A DNA stretch of 64,000 nt, from assembly GCA_024102815.1 (NCBI GenBank), contig JAGFJJ010000048.1:352067-416066 (forward strand), given 5' to 3'. The notes under the pieces were generated by a model that did not search any database, had not been told where the DNA came from, and saw only the letters and a program-made list of their open reading frames with translations. Positions 52,344 through 62,773 of the stretch are shown in pieces; position 1 is the first letter of the stretch, and every line of letters begins with the position of its first letter. The position numbers and the translations under genes are program-made. This DNA comes from Phycisphaerae bacterium. GTDB taxonomy: Bacteria > Planctomycetota > Phycisphaerae > UBA1845.

Positions 52344-54092
52344 CTAGTATCCAGCCGGTTGACCGCCGCCTTGGGGATCGGACACGCCAATCCAACCGTC
52401 TCTCGTCTTGATGATGGCCTGAACCACGCTTCGCTTGGGTATGTCACTGACTTCGTGCCCAAACTCGCCGAGTTTCTTCGCAGCCATATCGAGGGGGATG
52501 CCGTCGAAATGAGCGTTGCCCGTCCGTGCCTGGTTGAAGAAGACTCTGTCTGGCTGCCACTGGTGATGCGGGCGGGGTGACTGGACTGCCTCGGCGAGCG
52601 GCCGGCCATGGTCCAATACGCCGAGGATGACGTTCAGTGTGCCGGAGATGATGCGGGGCCCGCCCGCGGCGCCGACAAGCAGAAACGGCTCATCGCCCTT
52701 CAGGACAATCGTTGGGGACATGCTCGATATCGGCCGCTTGCCTGGCGCGATCGCATTGGCGGGCGACTGCACCAGGCCGAACGCATTGGGCTCCCCGGGG
52801 ATAGCAGTGAAATCATCCATTTCGTTGTTCAGAATCAGTCCCCACTCGTCAACAGCCGCCAGCGATCCGAATTCTGTATTGATGGTTTCCGTGCTCACAA
52901 CCACATTGCCGAATTGATCGGCAATGCAGAAATGAGATGTGCCGCCGTCATCCGGCACCGCAGTGCGCTTGGGACTGTCCTTCTCTGGGACTTTCGGTCG
53001 GGGAAAGCTGATCTTGTCCGCATAAGCCGCGGCGGTCGATTTCGACGTGAGCCGATCGACCGGAACTTCGACGAAATCCGAATCACCCAGGTACGCTGCG
53101 CGGTCGGCGAACGCGGCCTTCATTGCCTCTACCTGGAAGTGCAACGCCTTGATGGGATCCTGTTTCGCTGCCTCGGAGAACTTCAGTTGCTCGAGAATGT
53201 TGAGGGTCTGGGCGATGGCAATGCCACCAGATGAAGGCGGAGGCATGAGAATCAGCGTGTAGTCGCGATAGGTGGCGATCAGCGGTTCGCGGAGCTTCGG
53301 CTGATATTCGGCAAGGTCACGCCGTGTGATGATCCCTCCGTTTGCGTTCATCCGGCCCACCAGGGCATCCGCCACCGGCCCTCGGTAGAAAAAGTCTGGG
53401 CCGTCCTTGGCAATACCGCTTATCAGCCGGGCAAGTTCGGGTTGGACAAGAACATCCCCGGCGCTGCGCAGGTTGCCCTCGCGCAGGTGCGTCCGCCACA
53501 CATAGCCGCACGAGTGCTTGAGCGAGGGATACTTGGTGTAAATCGCCAGGACCGCCTCTGTTGCGTCCACGTAGCGCCGGTCAACGGCGAAGCCGCTCTC
53601 CGCGAGAGAAATGGCCGGCTTGGTCACCGTTGCCAGGTCGAGCTTACCGTACTGCTTCTGAATCCAGCAACGACCTGCGATCAGGCCGGGCACGGCTACC
53701 GCCCGGTATCCGTACTCGCTGGGGCGCAGCTCCGGAATTGCGCCGTCAGTCTTGACGTACATGTCCGATGTAGCGGCCTTCGGAGCTCTCTCACGAAAGT
53801 CCTGCACGATGACACGTCCATCGGCGAGGCGGGCCATCAGGAATCCGCCGCCGCCCAAGCCGGTGTGATAGGGGCGCGTCACGGCGAGCGCGAACGAGAC
53901 GGCGACCGCGGCGTCGAAGGCATTTCCGCCTGCCTCCAGCATTGCAAGTCCGGCACGCGAGGCCTGTTCGGACTCGGTTGCAACCATTTCCTTGTGGCCG
54001 CGCGCAACCCAGGATGGATCCATTCCCCACACGTAGGATGTGGCGAAGAGCAGCACGATTGTGGATTGAACGATGAGCAAGAACGGCCGCAT
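52344..54092 (-). CDS. ggt: Gamma-glutamyltransferase
   Basis: 582 residues from the ATG at 54092, which follows GAGGGCAAAG; the frame extends further but without family likeness. Secreted Ntn-hydrolase that hydrolyses glutathione or moves its gamma-glutamyl group. Signal peptide (FLLIVQSTIVLLFATSYVWG), GGNAFDAAVAVSFALAV, GLGGGGFLM, and the autocatalytic Thr in DDGGTSHFCIAD (Thr at the new N terminus of the small subunit) are present. Substrate site TINTEFGS and PGKRPISSMSPTIV also match. Confidence 0.92.
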   Translation of the reverse strand: MRPFLLIVQSTIVLLFATSYVWGMDPSWVARGHKEMVATESEQASRAGLAMLEAGGNAFDAAVAVSFALAVTRPYHTGLGGGGFLMARLADGRVIVQDFRERAPKAATSDMYVKTDGAIPELRPSEYGYRAVAVPGLIAGRCWIQKQYGKLDLATVTKPAISLAESGFAVDRRYVDATEAVLAIYTKYPSLKHSCGYVWRTHLREGNLRSAGDVLVQPELARLISGIAKDGPDFFYRGPVADALVGRMNANGGIITRRDLAEYQPKLREPLIATYRDYTLILMPPPSSGGIAIAQTLNILEQLKFSEAAKQDPIKALHFQVEAMKAAFADRAAYLGDSDFVEVPVDRLTSKSTAAAYADKISFPRPKVPEKDSPKRTAVPDDGGTSHFCIADQFGNVVVSTETINTEFGSLAAVDEWGLILNNEMDDFTAIPGEPNAFGLVQSPANAIAPGKRPISSMSPTIVLKGDEPFLLVGAAGGPRIISGTLNVILGVLDHGRPLAEAVQSPRPHHQWQPDRVFFNQARTGNAHFDGIPLDMAAKKLGEFGHEVSDIPKRSVVQAIIKTRDGWIGVSDPQGGGQPAGY

Positions 54093-54701
54093 GACTTTGC
54101 CCTCGGCATTGCCAAATGAAACGACTTTCGTTCTCGTTCCGTCCCAGGCTCCGGCGGAACTGCAAGGATCGCTGTCCAATGCGAGGCTCGCAGCGGCTGC
54201 CTGAGCTCGTATGCCGATCCGGACCGGACTGGACGCGCAACGGCCGTTCAACACAATATTTCAGTCAATCGGTTGTGTCCAAACAAAGTGGACAGCCGCG
54301 CTTTTCGTTCCTTTGGACCGCTGGGAAACGTAGCAGTCGGCAGGGTTCTTGACGGTCAATCTCGCCGTATCGACACTATTGTTACGTGGGCCGCCCGTGT
54401 GCAGGTTCGCGGCCTCCAGCAGGTACCAATCGTGAGCGGCCTGTTCATCGGTGTGCAAATAGTGGAGTTTGCCGCGAAAACGCATGCACGATTCCGGATC
54501 GTGGGTTGCAACATCAGTGGGACGGTCAAGGCTGACGCGACGCGCAGCGAGAACCGCCTGACCAACAGTCCCGCTCCTGTTGGTCGCTGGGCACATTTGT
54601 CGGTTGGACGAACTCCAGCGCCTCCGATAGTTGCATTGAATAGTTATCGAGAGGAATCCTCCCGTTCGCCGCTGATCATTGCATGCAGCTGTCGCTCCGG
54701 G
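54093..54701. other. Gap between ggt and a lipoprotein gene
   Basis: About 610 bases. A minus-strand frame 54261-54485 (possible start MRFRGKLHYLHTDEQAAH, ending VHFVWTQPID) has weak ribosome site and no recognised family; it is noted but not called. No RNA gene or repeat was identified. Confidence 0.35.
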
Positions 54702-55595
54702 TTACTCACCAAACTTCAGGCTGGCAAACTCGGGTTCGCCGTTGTCGACGCCGACCAGGAGGAATCCGTTGGTCGGCGTTTCAGGCAGAAATGTGAGTTC
54801 GAGCCTGTGGACCGCGCCGGCACCCTCATCTACCTGGAACTCAGCAAAGCCGGAGGTGGGCAGAAAGGTGCTACTCCCCGTTGGCAGCAAAATGTCCTCA
54901 AAGGAAACGGTCGTCGAGAAGTCGGCCCGCGCCACCATGATCGTTGCATCTGCGATGGATACTTCACCCGCTTCGTAGTCAACGATCACGGTGGCCGCGC
55001 CGGAAATGGCCAGCCCGGTTTCGTCGGTCAGATTCACATTCAGCGCAAACGTAGTACGCGTCCCACTGGATGCATACCCACCCCCGAGCTCACCGCTCAG
55101 ACTTAGCACCGAGCTGCCAAGTTGCCGGGCTTCCAGGTCGAAGGCTTCTGCCACGAAGAAGAAGTCTCCGCCTACGGACCCAGCCACCGTCAGATTCTCG
55201 AGCGCGGAAGGAGCGCAACCGTCGCCGTACTCGAACGAGCCGGTCAGGCTGTTTCCGGTAAAGGTCAGATCAACGGATGGACAATTGCCAGTGGGCTCGC
55301 TGCCGGAGACGATGGCCTCGAGGTCATTGACCGGGAGGAGAGAGATGGCGCTGAGAAGGATGCTTTCTGCGGCTCGCACAGACGCCCGTACGCCAAGCGA
55401 CTGTGATTCGGTCAATTCGGCGAGGGGTTCACCGTCGGTCGGGTCTTCCGCAGGCGGGGGATTGTCATTGGAATTATCGCTGGCATTGTCATTGGCCGGG
55501 GGCGAAACGGAATCCCCATCCTGGGAGACGATGCCTGTCTGACAGGCCGTGACAAGAATCAGCGCCATCATGGCAGCAAGCAGATTACGAAACAT
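54702..55595 (-). CDS. Asn/Asp-linker lipoprotein of unknown function
   Basis: 297 residues from the ATG at 55595. Signal and lipobox LILVTACQTG, then a low-complexity linker PPANDNASDNSNDNPPP, and a beta-rich domain with repeats such as LSLSGELGGGYASSGTRTTF and FADFSTTVSFEDILLP. The NDN-type linker is common in Phycisphaerae lipoproteins. No enzymatic motif seen. It is likely an outer-surface or periplasmic anchored protein. Confidence 0.7.
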   Translation of the reverse strand: MFRNLLAAMMALILVTACQTGIVSQDGDSVSPPANDNASDNSNDNPPPAEDPTDGEPLAELTESQSLGVRASVRAAESILLSAISLLPVNDLEAIVSGSEPTGNCPSVDLTFTGNSLTGSFEYGDGCAPSALENLTVAGSVGGDFFFVAEAFDLEARQLGSSVLSLSGELGGGYASSGTRTTFALNVNLTDETGLAISGAATVIVDYEAGEVSIADATIMVARADFSTTVSFEDILLPTGSSTFLPTSGFAEFQVDEGAGAVHRLELTFLPETPTNGFLLVGVDNGEPEFASLKFGE

Positions 55596-55709
55596 CTCGA
55601 ATGACCCCCATGATTCGTGAGCGGGCAATTGCGCCTGGCCGATTCATCTATATACGGCCGCACGCTCGAATTGGTGTCGCACCGGCTCTTGAGCGCGACG
55701 AAGCCTGCG

Positions 55710-56336
55710 CTAAGGCGCTTTGTTCTCCGGTGAAAGGCGGTTCTCGCTCCTGCCGAACCGAATGATCTGGCCCCTGACCCAGTAATCCCACTGATCGCCG
55801 TCGGGATGCGTGGTGAGCCGTTCGAGGAGATTGCGCGTTTTCTCGTCCTTGCGGCCAGCTTTCACACAGGCCCGGGCGAGATGCCGCATGGCCGCCAGAT
55901 TGTCGGGGTCAATGTCCAGGGCCGACTCGTACTCCGCAATGGCGTCATCGAGTCGACCGAATTCCTCGTAGAGGGCAGCCAGATTGGCTCGAGGCTCGGA
56001 TTGTTCCGGGGCCAGCTTCGCCGCCGTATGGAATTCCCAGGCAGCGTCGTAGTACTCGCCCTTCTTCAAAAGCACCAAGCCAAGGTTGTTGTGGGCGGGA
56101 ACGTAGTAGAGATCCTGCTCGATGGCCGCTCGGAAGCTCTTTTCGGCGCCTTCCTTGTCGCCATCTTCCAACTTGCGAAGCCCCTGATCGTTGAGCTTTT
56201 TCGCGGTGAGCGGATTGCGTGCCGGCTGTTGCTTCGTCGCCCGTGCGTAAGGACGCGTGCCGGGGGCCGCGCAGCCAGCAATCAGCAGAGTCAAAATCAG
56301 ACCCAGGAATTCGTGTCGGCGTAGTGTGCGGTCCAT
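55710..56336 (-). CDS. TPR repeat lipoprotein
   Basis: 208 residues from the ATG at 56336, which has GAAGGA upstream. Lipobox LILTLLIAGCAAP, then three TPR repeats, including GLRKLEDGDKEGAEKSFRAA, YVPAHNNLGLVLLKKGEYY and LAALYEEFGRLDDAIAEYES, ending in a helical C terminus. TPR lipoproteins such as PilF/PilW act as pilotins or assembly factors for secretins; with gspD divergent 187 bases away, a pilotin-like role for the type II secretion system is plausible but unproven. Confidence 0.8.
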   Translation of the reverse strand: MDRTLRRHEFLGLILTLLIAGCAAPGTRPYARATKQQPARNPLTAKKLNDQGLRKLEDGDKEGAEKSFRAAIEQDLYYVPAHNNLGLVLLKKGEYYDAAWEFHTAAKLAPEQSEPRANLAALYEEFGRLDDAIAEYESALDIDPDNLAAMRHLARACVKAGRKDEKTRNLLERLTTHPDGDQWDYWVRGQIIRFGRSENRLSPENKAP

Positions 56337-56523
56337 CTGTCGTCCTTCTTCTGGATGTTCCATCGATCTTGTATGATTGATCCAGAAGTTCATTGTGCTA
56401 ACTACGCCATACCTCGTTATCGGACCGAGGCGCTATTCAGACACTGTACGGGAATGACCCGCAGTCGCTTCCGATAGTTCTTCTAGGTCCATCGGACATT
56501 GGGAGGATATTCAGGAACCGGTT

Positions 56524-58806
56524 GTGAAAGTCCTCAGCCATCCTTGGTATAAGAAGACATTCGTACTGGTCCTTGCGGCTGGGCTGCTGGCGGATCCAGT
56601 GACCGGTCAGACCAGACCACGGCCGCGCCGCGCCCGGTCCGGCCAGGTGTCGCATGCCCAATCGGGCGGCCTCGTGACCATCAGTTACCCGGACGAGGTG
56701 GATCTCACGTCCTTTGTTGATTATGTGAGCCAGACAACCGGCGTGAAGATCGTCTACGAAAACGAGCTCAACAACCAGACGCTGGTGTTTCGGCCCAGCG
56801 AACTGGAGATTCCCAAGGACCGACTCCTCGAACTGCTGCGGGGCATGCTGCGCATGCGCGACCTCGCCCTCGTGGACGGTGAATTGGACGGATGGTTACG
56901 GATCGTAGCGACACAAGAAGCGCAGCGTCACACGGGTGACATTCGAGCGGCTGATGGGAAACCCGAATCGGCGTCTTCCAATCAAATCGTCACGCAGGTC
57001 ATCCACACACGGTCTCGGGAGTTGCAGCGCATTTCCCAGCATGCCCGCAGCTTCCTATCGTCAAAGGCATCCGTCATTGAAGTGCCAGACAAGAGCCTCA
57101 TGATCGTGACCGATTATCAGTCCGCGATCGCGCGGGCGCTGGAAGTCATCGAATTGCTGGACCGGGCACCGGTGGAAACGCAGTTGGTCACCGTGAGGCT
57201 CGCGCACGCTTCCGCCGCCGACATCCAGAACCGCGTTGTCCAATTGCTTGGGGAGAAAGCCAAGCTGGAGGAGCGTGATCAGCCGCAAATCGTTGTGCAG
57301 ACCACGCTCGATGGCACGGGAATCCTCCTCTTGGGCAAGGAAGACAACATCGCCGAAGCGCAGAAGCTCATCGAGCAATTCGACGTTCCCCTCGAGGACG
57401 GCCGGCCCACAGTCGCGTATTCACCGCGTTTCATGTCCGCAGATCGACTTCAGACGCTGGTGGAGAACGCTTTGCTGGATGGCTCGGCGGGGAAAGAGGG
57501 AACCCGGCTCTTTCTGGACCAGTCGACGAATCGGCTTTATGTGACCGGGCCGCAGGCGCTGCATCGACGGCTCAAGGAGTTTCTGGAGAAGGAGGACGTA
57601 CGGACCCCCGAGGCGGCCCGGCCGATGCGTATCTACAGGCCCCGCAATCGCCTCGCCCGGGAACTGATCGCCCTGCTTTCGGAGGTCCTGCCCAATGTGA
57701 CTGTGTCGTCACTGGAGGAGGACACGAAGGCCCTTCCATCCGCGGACGTCTCCAAGCCTCCGGGACCAAACCGGCCGCCCAAGGAGCCAGGGCAGGTGGA
57801 TCTGCCGGTTCCACCCGCACAGACTCCACGTGAGGAACCGGCCGAGACGAAGCGTCGGATCAAACGTGTGACCGGCGAGGATTTCGTACTGACGTTTGAC
57901 GAGCATACAAATGCCATCATCGCCATTGGGCCGCTTGAATTCCACGACAAGCTCCAGCGGCTGCTGGGGGAACTGGACAAGCGCCAGCCGCAAGTTCTCA
58001 TTGAGATGACGCTTGTGGCGATCACGTTCAATGACTCATTCAGCCTGGCAGTGGAAGTGGCGAACGAAGAGAAGCCGGGTGATTTTCAGTCGTTGTTGTT
58101 CTCCAGCTTCGGGCTCTCCGACATCGATCTGACGACGGGCAAGCGATCATTCAAGCCTGGCGGAGGATTCAACGGCGTCGTGCTCGGGCCCCACGAGACG
58201 CCCATTCTTGTGCGGGCTATCGCGGCGCACGGCAACAGCCGGATCATGGCCACACCCAAGATTGTCCTGAGCGACAACACCACGGCCACGGTCGGCAGCG
58301 TGGAAGAAGCGCCCTTCACGAGTATCAACGCATCGGACACCGTGGCAACAACTTCCTTCGCAGGTTTTGAATCGGCGGGCACGACACTCACGGTTACGCC
58401 GCATATCACCCAGGGAGACCACCTCGTCCTCGACTACTCCTTCAACTTCAGCAATTTCACGGGCAGCGGGTCCGTCGGCGTCCCGCCACCGCGCACGACC
58501 AACACCTTCTCGGGAACGATCGCCATCCCGGACAGCCACACGGTCGTTGTAGGTGGACTTGTAACCGAGAATGAAACGGACTCGGTTACGGAAGTACCCC
58601 TTCTGGGGCGCATTCCTGTGGTCGGGGCACTCTTTCAAAGCAGCGACCGGATTCGCACGAAATCGCGAATCTATGCATTCATCCGCCCGACGGTCCTCCG
58701 CGACGATCGGTTCGCCGATCTCAAGTTCCTCTCCCGGGGTGAGCTCCGGAAGGCGGAAGTCGAGGACAACGACTACCCGCCCAGTGAGTACCTATGGATG
58801 CGCTAG
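56524..58806 (+). CDS. gspD: Type II secretion system secretin GspD
   Basis: 760 residues. GTG start with AGGA seven bases upstream, signal peptide TFVLVLAAGLLADPVTGQ, N-domains (NELNNQTLVFRPSELEIP, LDRAPVETQLVTVRLAHASAADIQ, STNRLYVTGPQ), a Pro/Lys-rich linker near 400-425, and the C-terminal secretin domain from about 450 (MTLVAITFNDSFSLAVEV, KIVLSDNTTATVGSVEEAP, LTVTPHITQGDHLVLDYSF, SHTVVVGGLVTENETD, IPVVGALFQSSD). Forms the outer-membrane channel. First gene of the operon. Confidence 0.93.
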   Translation: MKVLSHPWYKKTFVLVLAAGLLADPVTGQTRPRPRRARSGQVSHAQSGGLVTISYPDEVDLTSFVDYVSQTTGVKIVYENELNNQTLVFRPSELEIPKDRLLELLRGMLRMRDLALVDGELDGWLRIVATQEAQRHTGDIRAADGKPESASSNQIVTQVIHTRSRELQRISQHARSFLSSKASVIEVPDKSLMIVTDYQSAIARALEVIELLDRAPVETQLVTVRLAHASAADIQNRVVQLLGEKAKLEERDQPQIVVQTTLDGTGILLLGKEDNIAEAQKLIEQFDVPLEDGRPTVAYSPRFMSADRLQTLVENALLDGSAGKEGTRLFLDQSTNRLYVTGPQALHRRLKEFLEKEDVRTPEAARPMRIYRPRNRLARELIALLSEVLPNVTVSSLEEDTKALPSADVSKPPGPNRPPKEPGQVDLPVPPAQTPREEPAETKRRIKRVTGEDFVLTFDEHTNAIIAIGPLEFHDKLQRLLGELDKRQPQVLIEMTLVAITFNDSFSLAVEVANEEKPGDFQSLLFSSFGLSDIDLTTGKRSFKPGGGFNGVVLGPHETPILVRAIAAHGNSRIMATPKIVLSDNTTATVGSVEEAPFTSINASDTVATTSFAGFESAGTTLTVTPHITQGDHLVLDYSFNFSNFTGSGSVGVPPPRTTNTFSGTIAIPDSHTVVVGGLVTENETDSVTEVPLLGRIPVVGALFQSSDRIRTKSRIYAFIRPTVLRDDRFADLKFLSRGELRKAEVEDNDYPPSEYLWMR

Positions 58807-60584
58807 CCTCCAGTCCGAACGAAACCGTTGCCGAGCGTGTCGGCCGATTCCGGCAGCGCGTAAAGGACCTATTGCAAGGGGCAGGCTTGCCTTCGGGTGA
58901 GGCCGTGTCCATTCATGCGCGGCTGGAGGCTGGCGAAACACCACCGCTGTTCGTGCTGAATCGGCTTTTCGACTTGAAAGCCATCGATGAAGCCACGTAC
59001 CAGGAGACAATCGCGCAACACCTGCCCGTGGAGCGAATGACATCGATTTCGACCGAAAACTTCTGCGATGAATTCGTAAGGCGAATCCCCATCTCTTTTG
59101 CACGACGCCACAAGGTTATTGCACTCGATACGGGGAACGGACCACTGACGCTTGTTTGTTCGCGACTCAAGGTTGGCGGCGCCTGTGACCATGTGGGCGC
59201 GTACCTGCGCCGGCCATTTACCATCGCGCTGGCTCCCCAGGTCGAAATCGAGCGAGCCATCAATCAGGCCTACGCAGGCCAGAACGCCGATTTTGCGGGT
59301 GTTCTTGGTGGTTTGAGTGGTCCGGAGGACACCGCAGTTGCGATGGAACTCATCGAGAACGGCGACCTTCTGGATTCGTCCACCCGTGCGCCGGTGATCA
59401 AGCTCGTCAACATGGTGCTCTTCGAGGCCGTGAAGCGCCGAGCGAGCGACGTGCACATTCAGCCCTTTGACGGGCATGTGCAGGTTCGCTTCCGCATCGA
59501 CGGCGTCCTGTACGACTTCCTGCGGTTACCGTCGGAAATCCGCGACGAGGTGGTCAGCCGCATCAAGGTCGTGGGCGGGATGGACATCGCAGAAAAGCGG
59601 ATCGCGCAGGATGGGCGCACGACGGTCTCCATTGGGGACCGGTCGGTCGATCTTCGAATCAGCGTAATACCCACGAGCCGAGGGGAGCGCGTCGTACTTC
59701 GTCTGCTGGACAAGTCGGCGCGGCTCTATGAACTGGGCGAGTTGGGCATGAGCGTGGAGGATCGGGCGCGGTTTGCTACACTTCTGCAACGCACCCACGG
59801 CATCATTCTCGTGACCGGTCCGACCGGCTCCGGCAAATCGACGACGCTCTATGCCGCACTTCAACACCTCGACAGTACCGAACTGAACATTCTGACGCTG
59901 GAGGACCCCATCGAATACCAGCTTCCCGGCATCAGTCAGACCCAGGTATCCACGAAGAAAGGCATGAACTTCGCCACCGGGCTGCGGGCCGTGCTCCGCC
60001 AGGACCCGGACGTCATCCTGGTCGGCGAAATTCGCGACGAGGAGACGGCACGGATGGCCGTGCAGAGCTCCATGACGGGGCATCTCGTCTTGAGCACGCT
60101 GCACACGAATGATGCGGCCGGTGCCGTTACGCGACTTCTTGACCTGGGGATCGAACCCTATCTCGTGGCCAGCAGTCTCGTAGCGGTACTTGCGTTGCGG
60201 CTCATTCGCGTCGTGTGCCCGCAGTGCTGTGTGACGCGCGGGCTCTCGCCGGATGAGATGCGCTCGCTTCAGGTCGAATTCAACGCGGCGCCGCCCGCCA
60301 TTCCTGTCGCTTGTGGCTGTGAGCATTGCTCGAACACGGGGTATTTCGGAAGAACGGGGATATTCGAGCTGCTGATCGTGGACGAGGCCGTTCGCGAGCT
60401 CATCACGTCACGTGCGAAATCGGGAGAGATCAAGCAGGCGGCCCGCCGGGCGGGAATGAAGACCCTTCGCGAGGACGGGCTGGGAAAACTCCTTCGAGGA
60501 ACGACGACAGCGGATGAGGTGCAACGCATCACGCTTTCGGATGAAGGTGCCGGGGCAGACTCACCGGCGGAGATCACGAATTAG
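58794..60584 (+). CDS. gspE: Type II secretion ATPase GspE
   Basis: 596 residues, overlapping gspD by 13 bases. N-terminal GspE N1-type domain, Walker A GPTGSGKST near residue 341, Asp box (NILTLEDPIEYQ), Walker B (VILVGEIRDEETA), His box (LSTLHTNDAAGA) and a tetracysteine zinc site (CPQC and CEHC near 475-505). Powers pseudopilus assembly on the inner membrane. Confidence 0.95.
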   Translation: MDALASSPNETVAERVGRFRQRVKDLLQGAGLPSGEAVSIHARLEAGETPPLFVLNRLFDLKAIDEATYQETIAQHLPVERMTSISTENFCDEFVRRIPISFARRHKVIALDTGNGPLTLVCSRLKVGGACDHVGAYLRRPFTIALAPQVEIERAINQAYAGQNADFAGVLGGLSGPEDTAVAMELIENGDLLDSSTRAPVIKLVNMVLFEAVKRRASDVHIQPFDGHVQVRFRIDGVLYDFLRLPSEIRDEVVSRIKVVGGMDIAEKRIAQDGRTTVSIGDRSVDLRISVIPTSRGERVVLRLLDKSARLYELGELGMSVEDRARFATLLQRTHGIILVTGPTGSGKSTTLYAALQHLDSTELNILTLEDPIEYQLPGISQTQVSTKKGMNFATGLRAVLRQDPDVILVGEIRDEETARMAVQSSMTGHLVLSTLHTNDAAGAVTRLLDLGIEPYLVASSLVAVLALRLIRVVCPQCCVTRGLSPDEMRSLQVEFNAAPPAIPVACGCEHCSNTGYFGRTGIFELLIVDEAVRELITSRAKSGEIKQAARRAGMKTLREDGLGKLLRGTTTADEVQRITLSDEGAGADSPAEITN

Positions 60585-60607
60585 CCGGATCGGTGATTGA
60601 GACGGAC

Positions 60608-61819
60608 ATGCCCGTTTTCTCCTACAGAATCTGCGATGCGGACGGCGCCTCGACCGGCGGCCTAATCACCGCCGATACCGCCGCGGCCGGCAGGCAGACG
60701 CTCCGCGAGCAGGGATTCCGCCTTGTGGAATTCAAGCCGGCGCGGGCCCTGTCCCGACCCAAACTGCGCTTGCCCTGGCGGCGACGCGGTCGTGCGGAGC
60801 AGATCGCGGAGGTCGCCCGGCAATTGGCGATGCTTCTGCGCGCGGGTGTGCCCCTGAGCGAGGCGCTGGGTGTCCTGATCGAGCAATGGTCCGGTGCGAT
60901 CGCGGCCGTATTGCGTGATGTTCGCGACCGTGTTTCGGCCGGGGCATCGTTGAGTGAGTCATTGCAGCAGCACGAAGGATGGTTTGACCCGATGTTCTGT
61001 AGCGCGGTGCGCGTGGGAGAATTGTCCGGCCATCTTGACCGAACGCTCACCGAAGTGGCCGAGTTCCTCCGCGAGCGACAGACGATCCGAACGCGCGTGG
61101 CCTCCGCATTCGCGTATCCGGCGATCCTCGCCGTGCTGGGAACGGGGGTGGTCCTGTTCCTCATGAGCTACGTGATTCCGCAACTGCTGGCCGTATTGGA
61201 AGCATCCGGCAAGTCCTTGCCGCTGGCGACACGCGTACTCAAACGATTGAGCGATTTCCTGATCGCGACCTGGCCGGTTCTCTTGCTGGCAGGCGTCGCG
61301 ATCGTGGCAGGATGGGCGGCACTGATTCGATGGAAGCCATTCCGACGACGGTGGCACGCGCTGCAACTAGGCCTACCGGTCGTGGGAATTCTCCTGCGCA
61401 AGGTGCTCATCGCCAACTTCGCGCAGACGATGTGCATGCTGCTGCGAAGCGGCGTGACATTTGTCGAAGCTCTGCGACTGGTACACGACGGTGCGCGTCA
61501 TCTCGTCCTTGTCCAGGAAGTCGAAAGCATGGCCGAGGCCATTCGCCGGGGCAGTGATATCGCTCCCTCGCTGCGAGAATCGAGAATCTTCCCCCCGCTC
61601 GTGGGTCGGGTGATGGCCGTCGGCCAGAACACGGGCGAACTGCCGGAGATGCTCCAACAACTCAAGGAGGGTTACGAGAGCGAGGTTCGCCTGGCGGTCG
61701 GCCGGGCAACCGCCGTCCTGGAACCGCTGATGATCGTGGTGATGTCCGCGATCGTCGGATTCGTCGTGTTTGCCACCATGATGCCCATTCTCGAGGCAAC
61801 CAAAGTCCTGCAATCGTAG
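60608..61819 (+). CDS. gspF: Type II secretion inner membrane protein GspF
   Basis: 403 residues from ATG 60608; a GTG at 60593 gives five more residues. Two repeated helical cytoplasmic domains (ARQLAMLLRAGVPLSEAL, LTEVAEFLRERQTIRTRVAS and FAQTMCMLLRSGVTFVEALR, MLQQLKEGYESEVRLAVG) flank three membrane helices. Platform protein linking GspE to the pseudopilus. Confidence 0.93.
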   Translation: MPVFSYRICDADGASTGGLITADTAAAGRQTLREQGFRLVEFKPARALSRPKLRLPWRRRGRAEQIAEVARQLAMLLRAGVPLSEALGVLIEQWSGAIAAVLRDVRDRVSAGASLSESLQQHEGWFDPMFCSAVRVGELSGHLDRTLTEVAEFLRERQTIRTRVASAFAYPAILAVLGTGVVLFLMSYVIPQLLAVLEASGKSLPLATRVLKRLSDFLIATWPVLLLAGVAIVAGWAALIRWKPFRRRWHALQLGLPVVGILLRKVLIANFAQTMCMLLRSGVTFVEALRLVHDGARHLVLVQEVESMAEAIRRGSDIAPSLRESRIFPPLVGRVMAVGQNTGELPEMLQQLKEGYESEVRLAVGRATAVLEPLMIVVMSAIVGFVVFATMMPILEATKVLQS

Positions 61820-61835
61820 GTCAGGAGCCACATGT

Positions 61836-62270
61836 ATGGTTTCCCATCGGTCAGAATTCTCGCGGATCGCATTTACCCTCGTGGAGTTGATGGTCGTCAT
61901 CGTCATCGTGGGTGTGATGGCCACGGTCGTGACCATATCCGTTACGGACTACCTTGTGACGGCCAAGCAGAATGTGGCCCGCAGCGAGATCGCCACGATC
62001 AAGAATGCCCTATCGTTGCACTTCATGGAGACCGATCGCTATCCCAGTAGTGACGAGGGACTGGCCATCCTGAAGAAGCCGACGCCGCAGCACCCCAACG
62101 GGATTCTCAGCAACGACCTGCTCGACCCCTGGGGCCGGGAGTACATCTACATCTACCCCGGCACACGTGGCGTGTACGACGTGCTGAGTCTTGGTGCCGA
62201 CGGCAGTGAAGGCGGCGTGGGCGCCAATAGCGACATCACAAGCTGGGAGCTGGAGGGATCAAAAGAGTGA
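61836..62270 (+). CDS. gspG: Major pseudopilin GspG
   Basis: 144 residues. Prepilin site IAFTLVELMVVIVIVGVMATVV (Ala at -1, Glu at +5), pseudopilin marks ETDRYPSSDEGLAIL and LLDPWGREYIYIYPG, and a C-terminal DGSEGGVGANSDITSW calcium-site stretch. It is the main pseudopilus subunit. Confidence 0.93.
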   Translation: MVSHRSEFSRIAFTLVELMVVIVIVGVMATVVTISVTDYLVTAKQNVARSEIATIKNALSLHFMETDRYPSSDEGLAILKKPTPQHPNGILSNDLLDPWGREYIYIYPGTRGVYDVLSLGADGSEGGVGANSDITSWELEGSKE

Positions 62271-62773
62271 AGCCGCTACTTCGCCAACGAGGTTTCACCC
62301 TGTTGGAGATGCTTGTGGTGACGGCGCTCGTCGCCGCCGCAATAGGAATGTCCACACTCGGAATGGCGGGACTGTCGGCGGAGAGTCGACTCCGCTCGGC
62401 CGGTGATCAACTCGCAACGACGTATTCGCTGGCCCAGACGCTTGCCACCCGAACCGGACTGGTTGTCAGAATGGAGTGCTCGGGGACCGTTTGCCGCCTT
62501 CGGCAGCTTCAGCGCCTGGAGACGGGCTGGGAGTGGTCTGAAGGACAGGAATTCTCATTTCCTGCGGGGACGAGGGTAACCGCATGGGGTGCTTGGCAGA
62601 ACAACGGTTCGACCTTCACTGCGCCGAGTTGTGTCCCCGTATCGCCGGGCTACGTTGGTGAGGCCTATAGCGGCGTATTGCAGGGGCCCGGCGGGCTCAT
62701 TGCGAACGTCACTATTAACGGAATGACGGGTGACCATGAAACCGTGATTTCCAGGAAAGGCCCCTTTGATTAG
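62267..62773 (+). CDS. gspH: Minor pseudopilin GspH-like
   Basis: 168 residues from a GTG that overlaps the gspG stop (GTGA). Prepilin site RQRGFTLLEMLVVTALVAAA with Gly at -1. Head region with two Cys in MECSGTVCRL. Position after gspG and length fit GspH, though sequence alone is not very distinctive. Confidence 0.8.
   Translation: MKPLLRQRGFTLLEMLVVTALVAAAIGMSTLGMAGLSAESRLRSAGDQLATTYSLAQTLATRTGLVVRMECSGTVCRLRQLQRLETGWEWSEGQEFSFPAGTRVTAWGAWQNNGSTFTAPSCVPVSPGYVGEAYSGVLQGPGGLIANVTINGMTGDHETVISRKGPFD

Noticed and set aside
54261..54596. Minus-strand ORF upstream of ggt
   Set aside because: No ribosome site and no recognised family; mentioned in the gap entry only.
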